In this document: positions 15,823 to 25,697 of the stretch, one piece after another
Layout of the letters: each line of letters begins with the position of its first letter
Position numbering within the stretch: the first letter of the stretch is position 1
Assembly: GCA_900541145.1 (NCBI GenBank)
Contig: UQIH01000025.1
Coordinates: 1-28,760, forward strand
Reading direction: 5' to 3'
DNA length: 28,760 nt
Origin: an uncultured Collinsella sp.
GTDB taxonomy: Bacteria; Actinomycetota; Coriobacteriia; Coriobacteriales; Coriobacteriaceae
Notes under the pieces: model-generated
Databases searched by the model: none
Told to the model about the DNA's origin: nothing
The model's input: the letters and a program-made list of their open reading frames with translations, nothing else
Program-made: the position numbers and the translations under genes

Positions 15823-15852
15823 AAAAAACGGAGCCGTGTCGCCACGACTCCG
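15823..15852 (-). terminator. terminator of glgP
   Basis: On the minus strand a 10-bp stem (15843-15852 with 15829-15838, one G-T pair) with a 4-nt loop is followed by a run of six T, about 30 nt after the glgP stop. Confidence 0.85.
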
Positions 15853-15882
15853 CTTTCAAGAGGATGGGTAAAGGAAACGAAA

Positions 15883-18150
<2,268 letters not shown>

Positions 18151-18196
18151 GTTTTCTCCTGTGATGGGTTGTTTCATGTCTGCAATTCATAAGAAG

Positions 18197-18230
18197 CCCG
18201 CGCGAGGGGATTGGGGTGGCCTCGCGCGGG
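18197..18230. other. hairpin between malQ and glgP
   Basis: A perfect 11-bp GC-rich stem (18197-18207 with 18220-18230) with a 12-nt loop. On the minus strand it is followed by CTTCTTA, a weak T-run, so it may terminate part of the malQ transcripts or stabilise message ends. Confidence 0.5.
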
Positions 18231-18278
18231 AAAAGCAAGCGCGTCCGCACGGTGGGGAGGGGTTGGGCGCGGTAGCTC

Positions 18279-19784
18279 CTATTGAGGAAGCTCGATTTCG
18301 GCTTCCGACGGGATGCGGAAGTAGGTCTCGGTCCAGTCGGTAAGTTTGTGCTCGAGCTCGCGGGTGATGGCGCCATCGAGCATGCGCCAGGTCCAGTTGC
18401 CGCCCAGCGTGGCAGGGGTGTTGATGCGCGCCTCGTTGCCCAAGTTGAGCAGATCCTGCATGGTGTAGATGCACGTGTCGCTCACGCTGGCGGCGATGGT
18501 GCGGTTGAGTGCATCTGCCATGGGTTCGCCGGCCTGCTGATGGGTGTACAGGGCTGCCTGCTCACGTTGACGCGGGGTGGCCGTTCCCTCAAACCAACCG
18601 CGCGCCGTCTCGTTGTCGTGGGTGCCCACATAGGCGACGGTGTTGGCGATGTAGTTATGCGGCAGGTAGTACGAGTTGGTGCCCTCAAAGGCAAACTGCA
18701 GGATCTTCATGCCGGGGAAGCCCGAGTTGTCGCGCATGTCGATGACGCCGGGGGTGAGGAAGCCCAGGTCCTCGGCGATGATGGGCAGCGTGCCGAGCTT
18801 TTCCTCGAGCGTCTTGAAGAACTTGAGGCCGGGCCCCTGCGTCCACGAACCGTAGGACGAATCGGGCGAGGAGAACGGCACCTCCCAATAGGCCTCGAAG
18901 CCGCGGAAGTGATCCAGGCGGATGACGTCGTACATGTCGAGTGCGGCACGGATGCGGCCCTCCCACCAGGAGAAGCCGTCGGACTCCATGGCGTCCCAGT
19001 CGTAGATGGGGTTGCCCCAGTACTGGCCGGTGGCCGAGAACTGGTCGGGCGGCGTGCCGGCGACGCTCACGGGATTGCCGGCGGCGTCGATCTTAAAGAG
19101 CTCAGGCGTCGCCCACATCTCGACAGAGTCACGCGAGACATAGATGGGCAGGTCGCCGATGATGAGAATGTCGCGCTCGTTGGCATAGGCCTTGAGGCGG
19201 CTCCACTGGCGATCGAAGAAGTACTGCGTCATCTGGTGGTAGAGCATACGCGCCGGATGGTCGGCGCAGACCTTGGCGGAAGCCTCGCCGCGGGTGCGGA
19301 GCTCCGCGGGCCACTCCCAAAACGCTTTTAGACCGCACTCCTCTTTGACGGTCATGAACTCACAGTAGGGGATGAGCCAGCCCTCGTTGGCCTGGATAAA
19401 GTCATCGAAATCGGCCGGCTTGTCGGCAGCAAAGCGCTCAGCGGCTCGGTCGAGAATCTGACGGCGGCCGCCAAAGATAGCACCGTAGTCGACATTGCTG
19501 GGGTCGGATCCCAGATACACGCCATCGATATCGCGCTGCTCCAGATACCCTGCCTCGATAAGCTCGGCAAAGTCGATAAAGTTGGGGTTGCCTGCGCGGG
19601 CCGAGAACGACTGATAGGGCGAATCGCCATAGCTGGTCGTCGTAAGGGGCAGAATCTGCCAGTAATGTTGTTTGCACGAGGCGAGAAAATCGACGAAGTC
19701 GTAGGCATTCCAGCCAAAGCCGCCGATTCCGTATGGTCCGGGCAGAGATGAGACGGGCATGAGGACGCCGCTTGCACGCTCCAT
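18279..19784 (-). CDS. malQ: 4-alpha-glucanotransferase (amylomaltase)
   Basis: A 501-residue GH77 enzyme that transfers alpha-1,4-glucan segments between maltodextrins, releasing glucose and making longer chains for GlgP. Catalytic residues are visible: nucleophile Asp291 in IRLDHFRG, acid/base Glu338 in IIAEDLG and Asp390 in GTHDNETARG. The N-terminal SSLPGPYGIGGFG and SPYQSFSARAGNP are typical. The ATG at 19784 is chosen because GGTGAG lies seven bases upstream; in-frame TTG (19799) and GTG (19796) are possible. The promoter carries a GTTTAAAC operator, linking it to the PTS and ABC sugar genes. Confidence 0.95.
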   Translation of the reverse strand: MERASGVLMPVSSLPGPYGIGGFGWNAYDFVDFLASCKQHYWQILPLTTTSYGDSPYQSFSARAGNPNFIDFAELIEAGYLEQRDIDGVYLGSDPSNVDYGAIFGGRRQILDRAAERFAADKPADFDDFIQANEGWLIPYCEFMTVKEECGLKAFWEWPAELRTRGEASAKVCADHPARMLYHQMTQYFFDRQWSRLKAYANERDILIIGDLPIYVSRDSVEMWATPELFKIDAAGNPVSVAGTPPDQFSATGQYWGNPIYDWDAMESDGFSWWEGRIRAALDMYDVIRLDHFRGFEAYWEVPFSSPDSSYGSWTQGPGLKFFKTLEEKLGTLPIIAEDLGFLTPGVIDMRDNSGFPGMKILQFAFEGTNSYYLPHNYIANTVAYVGTHDNETARGWFEGTATPRQREQAALYTHQQAGEPMADALNRTIAASVSDTCIYTMQDLLNLGNEARINTPATLGGNWTWRMLDGAITRELEHKLTDWTETYFRIPSEAEIELPQ

Positions 19785-19811
19785 GAATGCGCTCACCAAC
19801 CTTCTTGTTGT

Positions 19812-19847
19812 GGGGTCGGACTGCCGATGGGGGTGCAGTCCGACCCC
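19812..19847. repeat. 13-bp inverted repeat in the malQ leader
   Basis: GGGGTCGGACTGC (19812-19824) is the exact reverse complement of 19835-19847, with a 10-nt loop. It lies between the predicted malQ promoter and start codon, so it would be transcribed in the leader. Its GGGGTC end resembles other palindromes in the window. Confidence 0.6.
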
Positions 19848-19869
19848 GATGTTCTGATTCGATACGCCT

Positions 19870-19898
19870 ATTGTAAAACATGTTGTTTAAACATGTAC
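19870..19898 (-). promoter_or_regulatory. malQ promoter with HutC-type operator
   Basis: On the minus strand the -10 box TACAAT is at 19870-19875 and GTTTAAAC at 19885-19892 fills the spacer. The -35 position (19893-19898) reads GTACAT, which is weak. A repressor here would sit between the two promoter boxes. Confidence 0.55.
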
Positions 19899-19947
19899 AG
19901 GCAAGATAAAAAAGTTGGTCGATTTTCGGCGAATGGTTACATGCCAT

Positions 19948-19982
19948 GAAAAAGCCCCGACCTCACAACGTGAGATCGGGGC
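19948..19982 (-). terminator. terminator of galE
   Basis: A 13-bp stem with one mismatch or wobble (19954-19966 with 19970-19982) and a 3-nt loop. On the minus strand it is followed by a T-run at 19953-19948, 25 nt after the galE stop. Confidence 0.85.
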
Positions 19983-20006
19983 AAGAGCGGTATGTAGGTT
20001 TTTTTG

Positions 20007-21068
20007 CTACTCGGCGTCGGCGAAGCCGTTGGGGTTGTGGCTCTGCCAGTTCCAGCTATCGCGGCACATGTCCGCGATGTCGTACTGGGCCTTCCAGCCC
20101 ATCATGCGCTCGGCCTTGGAGGCATCGCACCAGTTGGCAGCGATGTCGCCGGCGCGGCGCTCGCGGATCACGTAGGGCAGCTCCTTGCCACAAGCCTTGG
20201 AGAAGGCGGCGACGACCTCGAGTACCGAGGTGCCGGTGCCGGTGCCCAAGTTAAAGATCTCGACGCCGGTCTTGCCGTTCATCCAGTTGAGGGCGGCCAC
20301 GTGACCAGATGCCAGATCGCACACGTGGATGTAATCGCGCACGCCGGTGCCGTCGGGGGTGGGGTAGTCGTTGCCAAAGACCTGAACGGCCTCGAGCTTG
20401 CCCACGGCAACCTGGGCGACATAGGGCACCAGGTTGTTGGGGATGCCCTTGGGGTCCTCGCCGATCAGGCCCGACGGATGAGCGCCAATGGGGTTGAAGT
20501 AACGGAGCAGCACGACGTCCCACTCGGGGTCGGCGGTGTGGACGTCCATAAGGATCTGCTCGATCATCCACTTGGTCCAACCATAGGGGTTGGTCGCGGG
20601 CTTCTTAGGATCCTCCTCGGTGACGGGCGGGTTGTCCGGGTCGCCGTAGACGGTCGAGGAGCTCGAGAAGATGATGGACTTGCAGCCATGGTTGCGCATG
20701 ACGTCGATGAGCACCAGGGTGTTCTCGATGTTGTTGTGGTAGTACTCGACGGGCTTGCTCACCGACTCGCCGACGGCCTTAAAGCCGGCAAAGTGGATGA
20801 CGCGGTCGATCTGATGGGTATCGAAGATCTTGTTCATCGCATCGCGGTCGAGCACGTTGGTCTCGTAGAAGGTGAGGTTCTTGGCGGCCTCGTCGCCCAC
20901 GATGGTCTTGACGCGGTCGACGGCGACGGCGCTGGAGTTGGAGAGATCATCGACGATGACGACCTGGTAACCACCCTCGAGCAGCTGAACGACGGTGTGC
21001 GAGCCGATAAAGCCGGCGCCACCGGTAACGAGGACACAGGTGTCTTTGGGGTCGAGTGCTTTGGACAT
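20007..21068 (-). CDS. galE: UDP-glucose 4-epimerase
   Basis: A 353-residue extended short-chain dehydrogenase that interconverts UDP-glucose and UDP-galactose in the Leloir pathway and supplies UDP-galactose for envelope glycans. It has the NAD-binding GGAGFIG (residues 16-22), the SSSSTVYG segment (135-142, catalytic Ser/Thr) and the Tyr162-xxx-Lys166 pair in NPYGWTKW. Length is normal for bacterial GalE. The ATG at 21068 follows AGGAGAC. It is monocistronic, with its own terminator; no galK or galT is nearby, so an envelope role is as likely as galactose catabolism. Confidence 0.95.
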   Translation of the reverse strand: MSKALDPKDTCVLVTGGAGFIGSHTVVQLLEGGYQVVIVDDLSNSSAVAVDRVKTIVGDEAAKNLTFYETNVLDRDAMNKIFDTHQIDRVIHFAGFKAVGESVSKPVEYYHNNIENTLVLIDVMRNHGCKSIIFSSSSTVYGDPDNPPVTEEDPKKPATNPYGWTKWMIEQILMDVHTADPEWDVVLLRYFNPIGAHPSGLIGEDPKGIPNNLVPYVAQVAVGKLEAVQVFGNDYPTPDGTGVRDYIHVCDLASGHVAALNWMNGKTGVEIFNLGTGTGTSVLEVVAAFSKACGKELPYVIRERRAGDIAANWCDASKAERMMGWKAQYDIADMCRDSWNWQSHNPNGFADAE

Positions 21069-21262
21069 GTAGTCTCCTATCGAATCAGGAACACTTCTTC
21101 AGGGGAGTATAGCGCAGGCAGGGACGCCCAAATCGTGCGCTGTAGGAAAAGCAGAGGATTGTGCTAACGTACTCATAGAAGAGCTTGCGTACGCATAACC
21201 TGATCTTTGGCATTTGCTTACGAGCCGCTGACCTTGCAGTTTCCTGCCGTTCGTGGAAATCG

Positions 21263-21290
21263 TTGGGACGCGCCATATGTACGCTAATAT
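21263..21290 (+). promoter_or_regulatory. candidate promoter of the wall hydrolase gene
   Basis: TTGGGA (21263-21268) and TAATAT (21285-21290) are 16 nt apart, 45 nt before the start codon. TATAAA at 21308-21313 is an alternative -10 without a clear -35. Confidence 0.35.
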
Positions 21291-21334
21291 GTATGAGTTG
21301 AGCGACATATAAATAAGCATGTAACGGAGTACAT

Positions 21335-22540
21335 ATGTCACCAAACAGCGATTCCATCCTTTCCCAGGAGCTCTCGCGCCGCACTGCCCTCAAGGCCCTG
21401 TTCGGCGCCGCTTCTGCGGCAGTTCTTTTTGGCCTGCCCGCTCGCGCCCATGCGGCGGAGGCTTCCAAAGAAACCACCGATAAACTGAATGCCGCCCAGG
21501 CCCAACTCGACGAGGTTCAGGCCCAGCTCGACAGCATCGCAAATGAGTATGCGGCGCTGGCCAACAAGAATGCCCAGACCCTCAACGACATCGAGAATGT
21601 CCAGGGCAAGATTGACGACACGCAGGCCCAGATCGATGAAAAGAAGGCCGAGCTCAAGAAGAAGCGCAACGACCTTTCCGATCGCGTGGCCGCCAGCTAC
21701 AAGTCCGGCGGCACGAACATCCTGTCGCTGCTGCTGGCCTCTGGCTCGTTTGAGGAACTCGTCGCCAACGCGCATTACGTTGAGAAGATCAACAAGAGCG
21801 ACCGCGACGCCATCGAGGACATTCAGACCATCCAGGAAGAGCTCGATGCGCAAAAGACCGAGCTCGAGTCGCAGAAGGCCGACTTAGAGAAGCTCAAGGA
21901 CCAGCAGACTGCCCAGATGCAGGACATGCAGGCCAAGCAGCAGGAAGTCCAGACGGTTCTGAACGGCCTCTCTGACGATGTCAAGGAGCTCATGGCTCAG
22001 CGTGATTCCGAGATTCTCGCTGCCGCCCAGGCCGAGGAGGCCGCTAGGAAGGCCGCCGCTGCCGCGGCCGCCGCGAACAAGAACAATTCCTACTCGGGTG
22101 GTTCGAGCTCGGGTGGCGGATCGTATGCGCCCGGAACTCCGCAGCAGAATGCCGGCTCGGGCAAGCAACAGGCCGTCGTCAACGCGTGCTACTCCACGCC
22201 TTCGCCGGGCCAGAACTGGTGCGCGGCGTGGGTTACCAATGTCTTCCGTAACGCCGGCGTTGGCTACTTTGGCGGCAATGCGTGCGACATGTTTAACGCC
22301 TGGTGCTATAGCTCCGACCGCTCGGCGCTGCAGGTGGGCATGATCGTGGCCGATTCCTCGCACAGCGGCACGGGTGCTCCGGGCCTTATCTACGGTCATG
22401 TGGGTATCTACGTTGGCGGCGGCATCGTTATGAGCAATGAGGGAGCCATTACGTCTAAGTCGCTCGATTCGTTTATTAGCTTCTATGGCACTGGCTCTGG
22501 CGTGCGTTGGGGCTGGCTCGGCGGTATTGCGCTGTCGTAA
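21335..22540 (+). CDS. secreted coiled-coil / CHAP-like peptidoglycan hydrolase (PcsB/CwlO-like layout)
   Basis: A 401-residue exported protein. The signal peptide contains a twin-arginine SRRTALK and probably ends at ARAHA (about residue 40). Residues about 41-245 are long coiled coils rich in Gln, Glu, Lys and Asp. An Ala stretch and a Gly/Ser linker (about 245-275) follow. The C-terminal domain (about 280-400) looks like a CHAP/NlpC-type cysteine peptidase, with Cys296 in NWCAAWV and His355 in YGHVGIYVGG. The layout matches PcsB and CwlO hydrolases that are switched on by FtsEX-type complexes through the coiled coil. It probably cleaves peptide cross-links in cell division. The ATG at 21335 follows AACGGAG. 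The exact peptidase family is uncertain. Confidence 0.85.
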   Translation: MSPNSDSILSQELSRRTALKALFGAASAAVLFGLPARAHAAEASKETTDKLNAAQAQLDEVQAQLDSIANEYAALANKNAQTLNDIENVQGKIDDTQAQIDEKKAELKKKRNDLSDRVAASYKSGGTNILSLLLASGSFEELVANAHYVEKINKSDRDAIEDIQTIQEELDAQKTELESQKADLEKLKDQQTAQMQDMQAKQQEVQTVLNGLSDDVKELMAQRDSEILAAAQAEEAARKAAAAAAAANKNNSYSGGSSSGGGSYAPGTPQQNAGSGKQQAVVNACYSTPSPGQNWCAAWVTNVFRNAGVGYFGGNACDMFNAWCYSSDRSALQVGMIVADSSHSGTGAPGLIYGHVGIYVGGGIVMSNEGAITSKSLDSFISFYGTGSGVRWGWLGGIALS

Positions 22541-22559
22541 CGGTGGTTTGAAGTAAGTT

Positions 22560-22612
22560 GGTCCGTGGCTGCCCGAAAGGCATTAGGTTGCCTGCTCGGA
22601 CAGCCACGGACC
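22560..22612. repeat. 17-bp inverted repeat with nested hairpin
   Basis: The arm 22560-22576 (GGTCCGTGGCTGCCCGA) pairs with 22596-22612 with one mismatch. Inside the 19-nt loop AGGCA/TGCCT forms a further stem. It sits after the wall hydrolase gene but has no T-run, and a separate terminator follows at 22665, so it is unlikely to be the main terminator. Confidence 0.7.
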
Positions 22613-22664
22613 TCTCGGGTCCAATACGTCACACGCCGGACTGGGTTATCTGAATAAATATGGC

Positions 22665-22692
22665 GAAGGCCCCTTTCGGGGCCTTCTTTTTT
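22665..22692 (+). terminator. terminator of the wall hydrolase gene, convergent with murB
   Basis: A 9-bp perfect stem (22665-22673 with 22678-22686), loop TTTC and a run of six T. It ends at the murB stop codon. Confidence 0.85.
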
Positions 22693-23653
22693 ATAAAAAT
22701 TCGCCGACTCGGTGGACTTCGGGTTCTAGGTCTACGTTGAATTGGTCTTTGACGGTTGTCTGGATGTGGCGGATGAGTTCGTCGACGTCGGCGGCGGTGG
22801 CGTGGTCGGCGTTGACGATGAAGCCGCAGTGCTTCTCGCTCACCTGCGCGCCGCCAACGGCGTGTCCTCGCAGGCCGGCATCCATGATGAGCTTGCCGGC
22901 AAAGTAGCCCTCGGGGCGCTTGAAGGTGGAGCCGGCACTCGGCATATCGAGCGGCTGCTTGTCCTCGCGGCGCTGGCGGTAGTCGTCCATGTCGGCCTTG
23001 ATCATCGCGGCGTTGCCCGGGGCGAGGTTAAAGGTGGCAGAGAGCACGATAAAGCCGTCGTCGGCGATGCGGCTCTTGCGATAGCCCAGGTTGAGCTCAT
23101 CGACATCGAACTCGATGATGTTGCCGCTGCCGCGGGTGCCGTCGTCGAGCGCGCGGGCGGGCTTGTAGACGCGCACGGACTCCAAAACATCGGCCATGCA
23201 GGCGCCGTAGGCACCGGCGTTCATATAGCAGGCGCCGCCGACCGAGCCGGGGATGCCCGAGAGGGGCTCCATGCCGGTGAGGCAGGCTTCGGCGGCAGCC
23301 GCGGCGACATCGGAAAGCAAGGCGCCGGCTGCCGCCGTGACGTGCGTGCCGTCGACGGTGATGTCGGAGAGGCCCTCGCCCAGCGCCACGACGACGCCGC
23401 GGATGCCCTTGTCACCGACGAGTAAGTCGGAGCCGTTGCCCACGATGGTGAGTGGCAGATCGCAGCGATAGCAGGTATCGAGCGTGGCGACGAGGCCCTG
23501 CTCGGTATCGGGCGTGACAAAGACATCGGCCGGGCCGCCGATCTTAAACGTGGTGTGCTCGCGCATGGGCTCGCTCATGAGCACGTTGTCCTCGCCGGCA
23601 ACACCGGCGAGCGCGCAGAGCAGGTCCTCGTTAAAAAAGTCGTTCTCGTGCAT
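22691..23653 (-). CDS. murB: UDP-N-acetylenolpyruvoylglucosamine reductase
   Basis: A 320-residue FAD enzyme that reduces UDP-GlcNAc-enolpyruvate to UDP-MurNAc in the cytoplasm, the second committed step of peptidoglycan synthesis. FAD-binding segments VGNGSDLLV and GIPGSVGGACYMNAGAYG are clear. The catalytic Ser242 lies in PSAGSTFKRP, and YRKS plus a C-terminal Glu (LEPEVHRVG) complete the active site. I choose the ATG at 23653 (MHENDFF), with AAGGCGGA upstream. A longer in-frame start at 23743 would run into the palindrome at 23721-23782 and adds no conserved sequence. No other mur gene is adjacent. Confidence 0.95.
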   Translation of the reverse strand: MHENDFFNEDLLCALAGVAGEDNVLMSEPMREHTTFKIGGPADVFVTPDTEQGLVATLDTCYRCDLPLTIVGNGSDLLVGDKGIRGVVVALGEGLSDITVDGTHVTAAAGALLSDVAAAAAEACLTGMEPLSGIPGSVGGACYMNAGAYGACMADVLESVRVYKPARALDDGTRGSGNIIEFDVDELNLGYRKSRIADDGFIVLSATFNLAPGNAAMIKADMDDYRQRREDKQPLDMPSAGSTFKRPEGYFAGKLIMDAGLRGHAVGGAQVSEKHCGFIVNADHATAADVDELIRHIQTTVKDQFNVDLEPEVHRVGEFL

Positions 23654-23720
23654 ACGAATATCCGCCTTATGGTGGTCGTTTTCATTAATCGAATGCAATA
23701 TACCCCACCCGGATGGATTT

Positions 23721-23782
23721 GGTGCAAAGTAACCTGACCCCAATGCATCACATGGTGCAAAGGGGTCAGGTTGCTTTGCGCC
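23721..23782. repeat. 21-bp inverted repeat upstream of murB
   Basis: The arm 23721-23741, with AACCTGACCCC at its inner end, pairs with 23762-23782, with GGGGTCAGGTT. The two mismatches would be G-U pairs in RNA. The loop of 20 nt has its own partial TGCATC/GGTGCA symmetry. It lies between the divergent murB and lacI-type genes. Confidence 0.75.
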
Positions 23783-23814
23783 AATCGCGGCGATAAAACA
23801 GCCGTCTACCGGAT

Positions 23815-23858
23815 TGGTAAAGTGTTTATCATCAAGGTAGAGGGACGGTCGCTATACT
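23815..23858 (+). promoter_or_regulatory. candidate promoter and operator of the LacI-type gene
   Basis: TGGTAAA-GTG-TTTATCA (23815-23831) is a palindrome with one mismatch, placed where a -35 region would be. TATACT at 23853-23858 is a good -10, 35 nt before the start codon. Autoregulation by the LacI protein is plausible but unproven. Confidence 0.3.
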
Positions 23859-23893
23859 TTCAAGAGATTGCGCGAATACTCGGAAGGAGCGAG

Positions 23894-24922
23894 ATGGGCA
23901 ACAAAGTTACTCTCAAGCAGATTGCCCAGGAGGTGGGGCTTTCCCCTTCGTCGGTCTCGCTTGTCCTTAACAACCGGCCTTGTCGCATCTCGGAAGAAAA
24001 CCGCAAGCTCATCAAGGAGGTTGCGGCGCGCAACCACTATGTTCCTAACCAGATCGCGCGCAGCCTGGTCATGCGCGAGTCGCGCACACTGGGCCTTATC
24101 GTTCCCAATATCGAGAGCCGCTTTTTTGCCTCGCTTGCCGGCAGCTTGGAAAAGCGCTGCCGCGAGGACGGTTACGCGCTCTTTATTACCAGCTCGGGTG
24201 GAAGCGCCGATGACGATTTGGAACTGCTGCGCCAGCTGGTGACGCGCGGCGTCGATGGTGTCTTCCTGGTGGTAGGCGACGAGTTCTCGGATGACCGTGC
24301 CCTGCGCGAAGAGGTCAGCCATCTGCCTATCCCTGCCGTGATGGTCGACCGTGCCATTGAGGGGCTCGAGTGCGACAAGGTGATGTTCGACCACGAGATG
24401 GGCGGCTACATGGCCACGCGGTATCTGATTGAGCAGGGTCATCGCCGCATCGCCTGTCTGGTTAACGCGCGTCGCTCCAATACGGGCCGCAAGCGACTTG
24501 CTGGCTATGAGCGCGCACTGCGCGAGGTGGGACTGCCCATCGACGCGCGCCTGGAGTTTGAGAGCGAGTACTACATTCCGAGCGCCTACGAGGCCTCGGA
24601 GGCGGTGCTCGCAACCGACGCCACTGCCGTGTTCGCAAGCTCGGACAACATTGCCCTCGGTTTGCTCAAGCGCTTGCACGAGATGGAGAAGAGCATCCCG
24701 GGCGATATCTCGGTCGTAAGCTATGACAACTCGGCCGCCGATGTTCTCTTTGAACCAGCGCTGACCGCGATTGAGCAGGACCCTGGTGTCCTCGCGGAGC
24801 ATGCTTTTGGCTGCATGTCCAAGCGTCTTGCCGGTAGGGGCGGTAGACGTGCCGAAGAGGTCGTTCTGGAGCCGGCGCTTATCGTGAAGGGCAGTGTGCT
24901 TGACCTTACCGAATATAGTTAA
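23894..24922 (+). CDS. LacI-family transcriptional regulator
   Basis: A 342-residue regulator. The helix-turn-helix and hinge occupy about residues 4-60 (VTLKQIAQEVGLSPSSVSLV, VPNQIARSLVMR), followed by a periplasmic-binding-protein-like sensor domain from about 63 (TLGLIVPNIESRFFASLAGS) with typical ASSDNIALGLL and DISVVSYDNS segments. The ATG at 23894 is chosen for its GGAAGGAG ribosome binding site; the longer in-frame extension upstream is promoter DNA. No transporter or enzyme gene lies beside it, so the target and sugar (or purine-like) ligand cannot be named from context. Confidence 0.93.
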   Translation: MGNKVTLKQIAQEVGLSPSSVSLVLNNRPCRISEENRKLIKEVAARNHYVPNQIARSLVMRESRTLGLIVPNIESRFFASLAGSLEKRCREDGYALFITSSGGSADDDLELLRQLVTRGVDGVFLVVGDEFSDDRALREEVSHLPIPAVMVDRAIEGLECDKVMFDHEMGGYMATRYLIEQGHRRIACLVNARRSNTGRKRLAGYERALREVGLPIDARLEFESEYYIPSAYEASEAVLATDATAVFASSDNIALGLLKRLHEMEKSIPGDISVVSYDNSAADVLFEPALTAIEQDPGVLAEHAFGCMSKRLAGRGGRRAEEVVLEPALIVKGSVLDLTEYS

Positions 24923-24976
24923 GCGCACTTGTTTGTTTGCATAGATTGCATGCGGAGCGTCCGCTATTTGCCGGCG

Positions 24977-25049
24977 GGGCCGGGGTGCCTGCTTTGTTTT
25001 GAGAAGTTCACGAAGCCCACCTCTCAAAACAAAGCAGGCACCCCGGCCC
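24977..25049. repeat. 28-bp perfect inverted repeat
   Basis: The arm 24977-25004 (starts GGGCCGGGGTGCCTGC) is the exact reverse complement of 25022-25049, with a 17-nt loop. It lies 55 nt after the LacI-type gene and could form a very stable hairpin, but no T-run follows. The arm sequence is unrelated to those at 4726 and 23721 apart from a GGGG-type core. Confidence 0.85.
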
Positions 25050-25170
25050 TCGTCCGTAAACTCTTCCGCTGGGCGAGCCATAGACGCCGCGCACCGATCT
25101 ACTAAAGGATGAGCTTGAAATTGGTGCTATATTCGGCTTGAGTTGTTTAATGCTAGTACGGGAGGCTGAT

Positions 25171-25659
25171 ATGGGGCTGTTCAAGAAGAAAAACCCGCAG
25201 GATGCCTTTGATCCCGATGTGTTTACCATCACGGATACGATTTTGGACCCGCCGCGGTTTACGTTTTTGCCGGCTATCTACCAGGATGCCACGCGTCGCA
25301 AGTGGGCCGTGCATCAGCGCGGCGGCGAGCCGAAGATTTTTGACTATGCGGACGTGTTGCAGTGCGAAGTAGCCGAGGCGGGCGATCCGGAGGCCGAGGA
25401 AGTGGCCTCAAAACAGGAATTTGCCCAGCGTATCCTGGTAAATCCCGCCAAGGCGGCGAAAATAAATGCTGCCAAGCGTAATATGTGTCTTGGTATGGGC
25501 GTTGTTGTGGCGGTTCAGACGGGAAAAGACGAGGTTTCCAAATTAGAGATTCCCGTTATGACCGACGAAGTTAAACGCGATTCAAGTCTATATAAGTCGT
25601 ATCGGAATGTCGCCGAGAAGATCAAGGCCGAATTTGATGCCATGGGAGGGCTGGCCTAA
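25171..25659 (+). CDS. conserved-looking hypothetical protein
   Basis: A 162-residue soluble protein that I cannot place in a named family. The N-terminus is basic (MGLFKKKNPQDAFDPDVFTI). A central stretch with KWAVHQRGG and IFDYADVLQCEV looks like a beta-rich, PH-like or DUF4428-type module, and the C-terminus is a charged helix (SLYKSYRNVAEKIKAEFDAM). No signal peptide or membrane segment is seen. The ATG at 25171 follows GGGAGG; an in-frame TTG at 25138 has no ribosome binding site. It ends 38 nt before two GntR genes on the same strand and may be transcribed with them. Confidence 0.75.
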   Translation: MGLFKKKNPQDAFDPDVFTITDTILDPPRFTFLPAIYQDATRRKWAVHQRGGEPKIFDYADVLQCEVAEAGDPEAEEVASKQEFAQRILVNPAKAAKINAAKRNMCLGMGVVVAVQTGKDEVSKLEIPVMTDEVKRDSSLYKSYRNVAEKIKAEFDAMGGLA

Positions 25660-25697
25660 TTTTGGCGGCATACGTTTCTGAATGAGGAGTCTGTGCA

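Noticed and set aside
23654..23743. Longer N-terminus of MurB
   Set aside because: The extension translates part of the intergenic palindrome and lacks a ribosome binding site, whereas the ATG at 23653 has AAGGCGGA.
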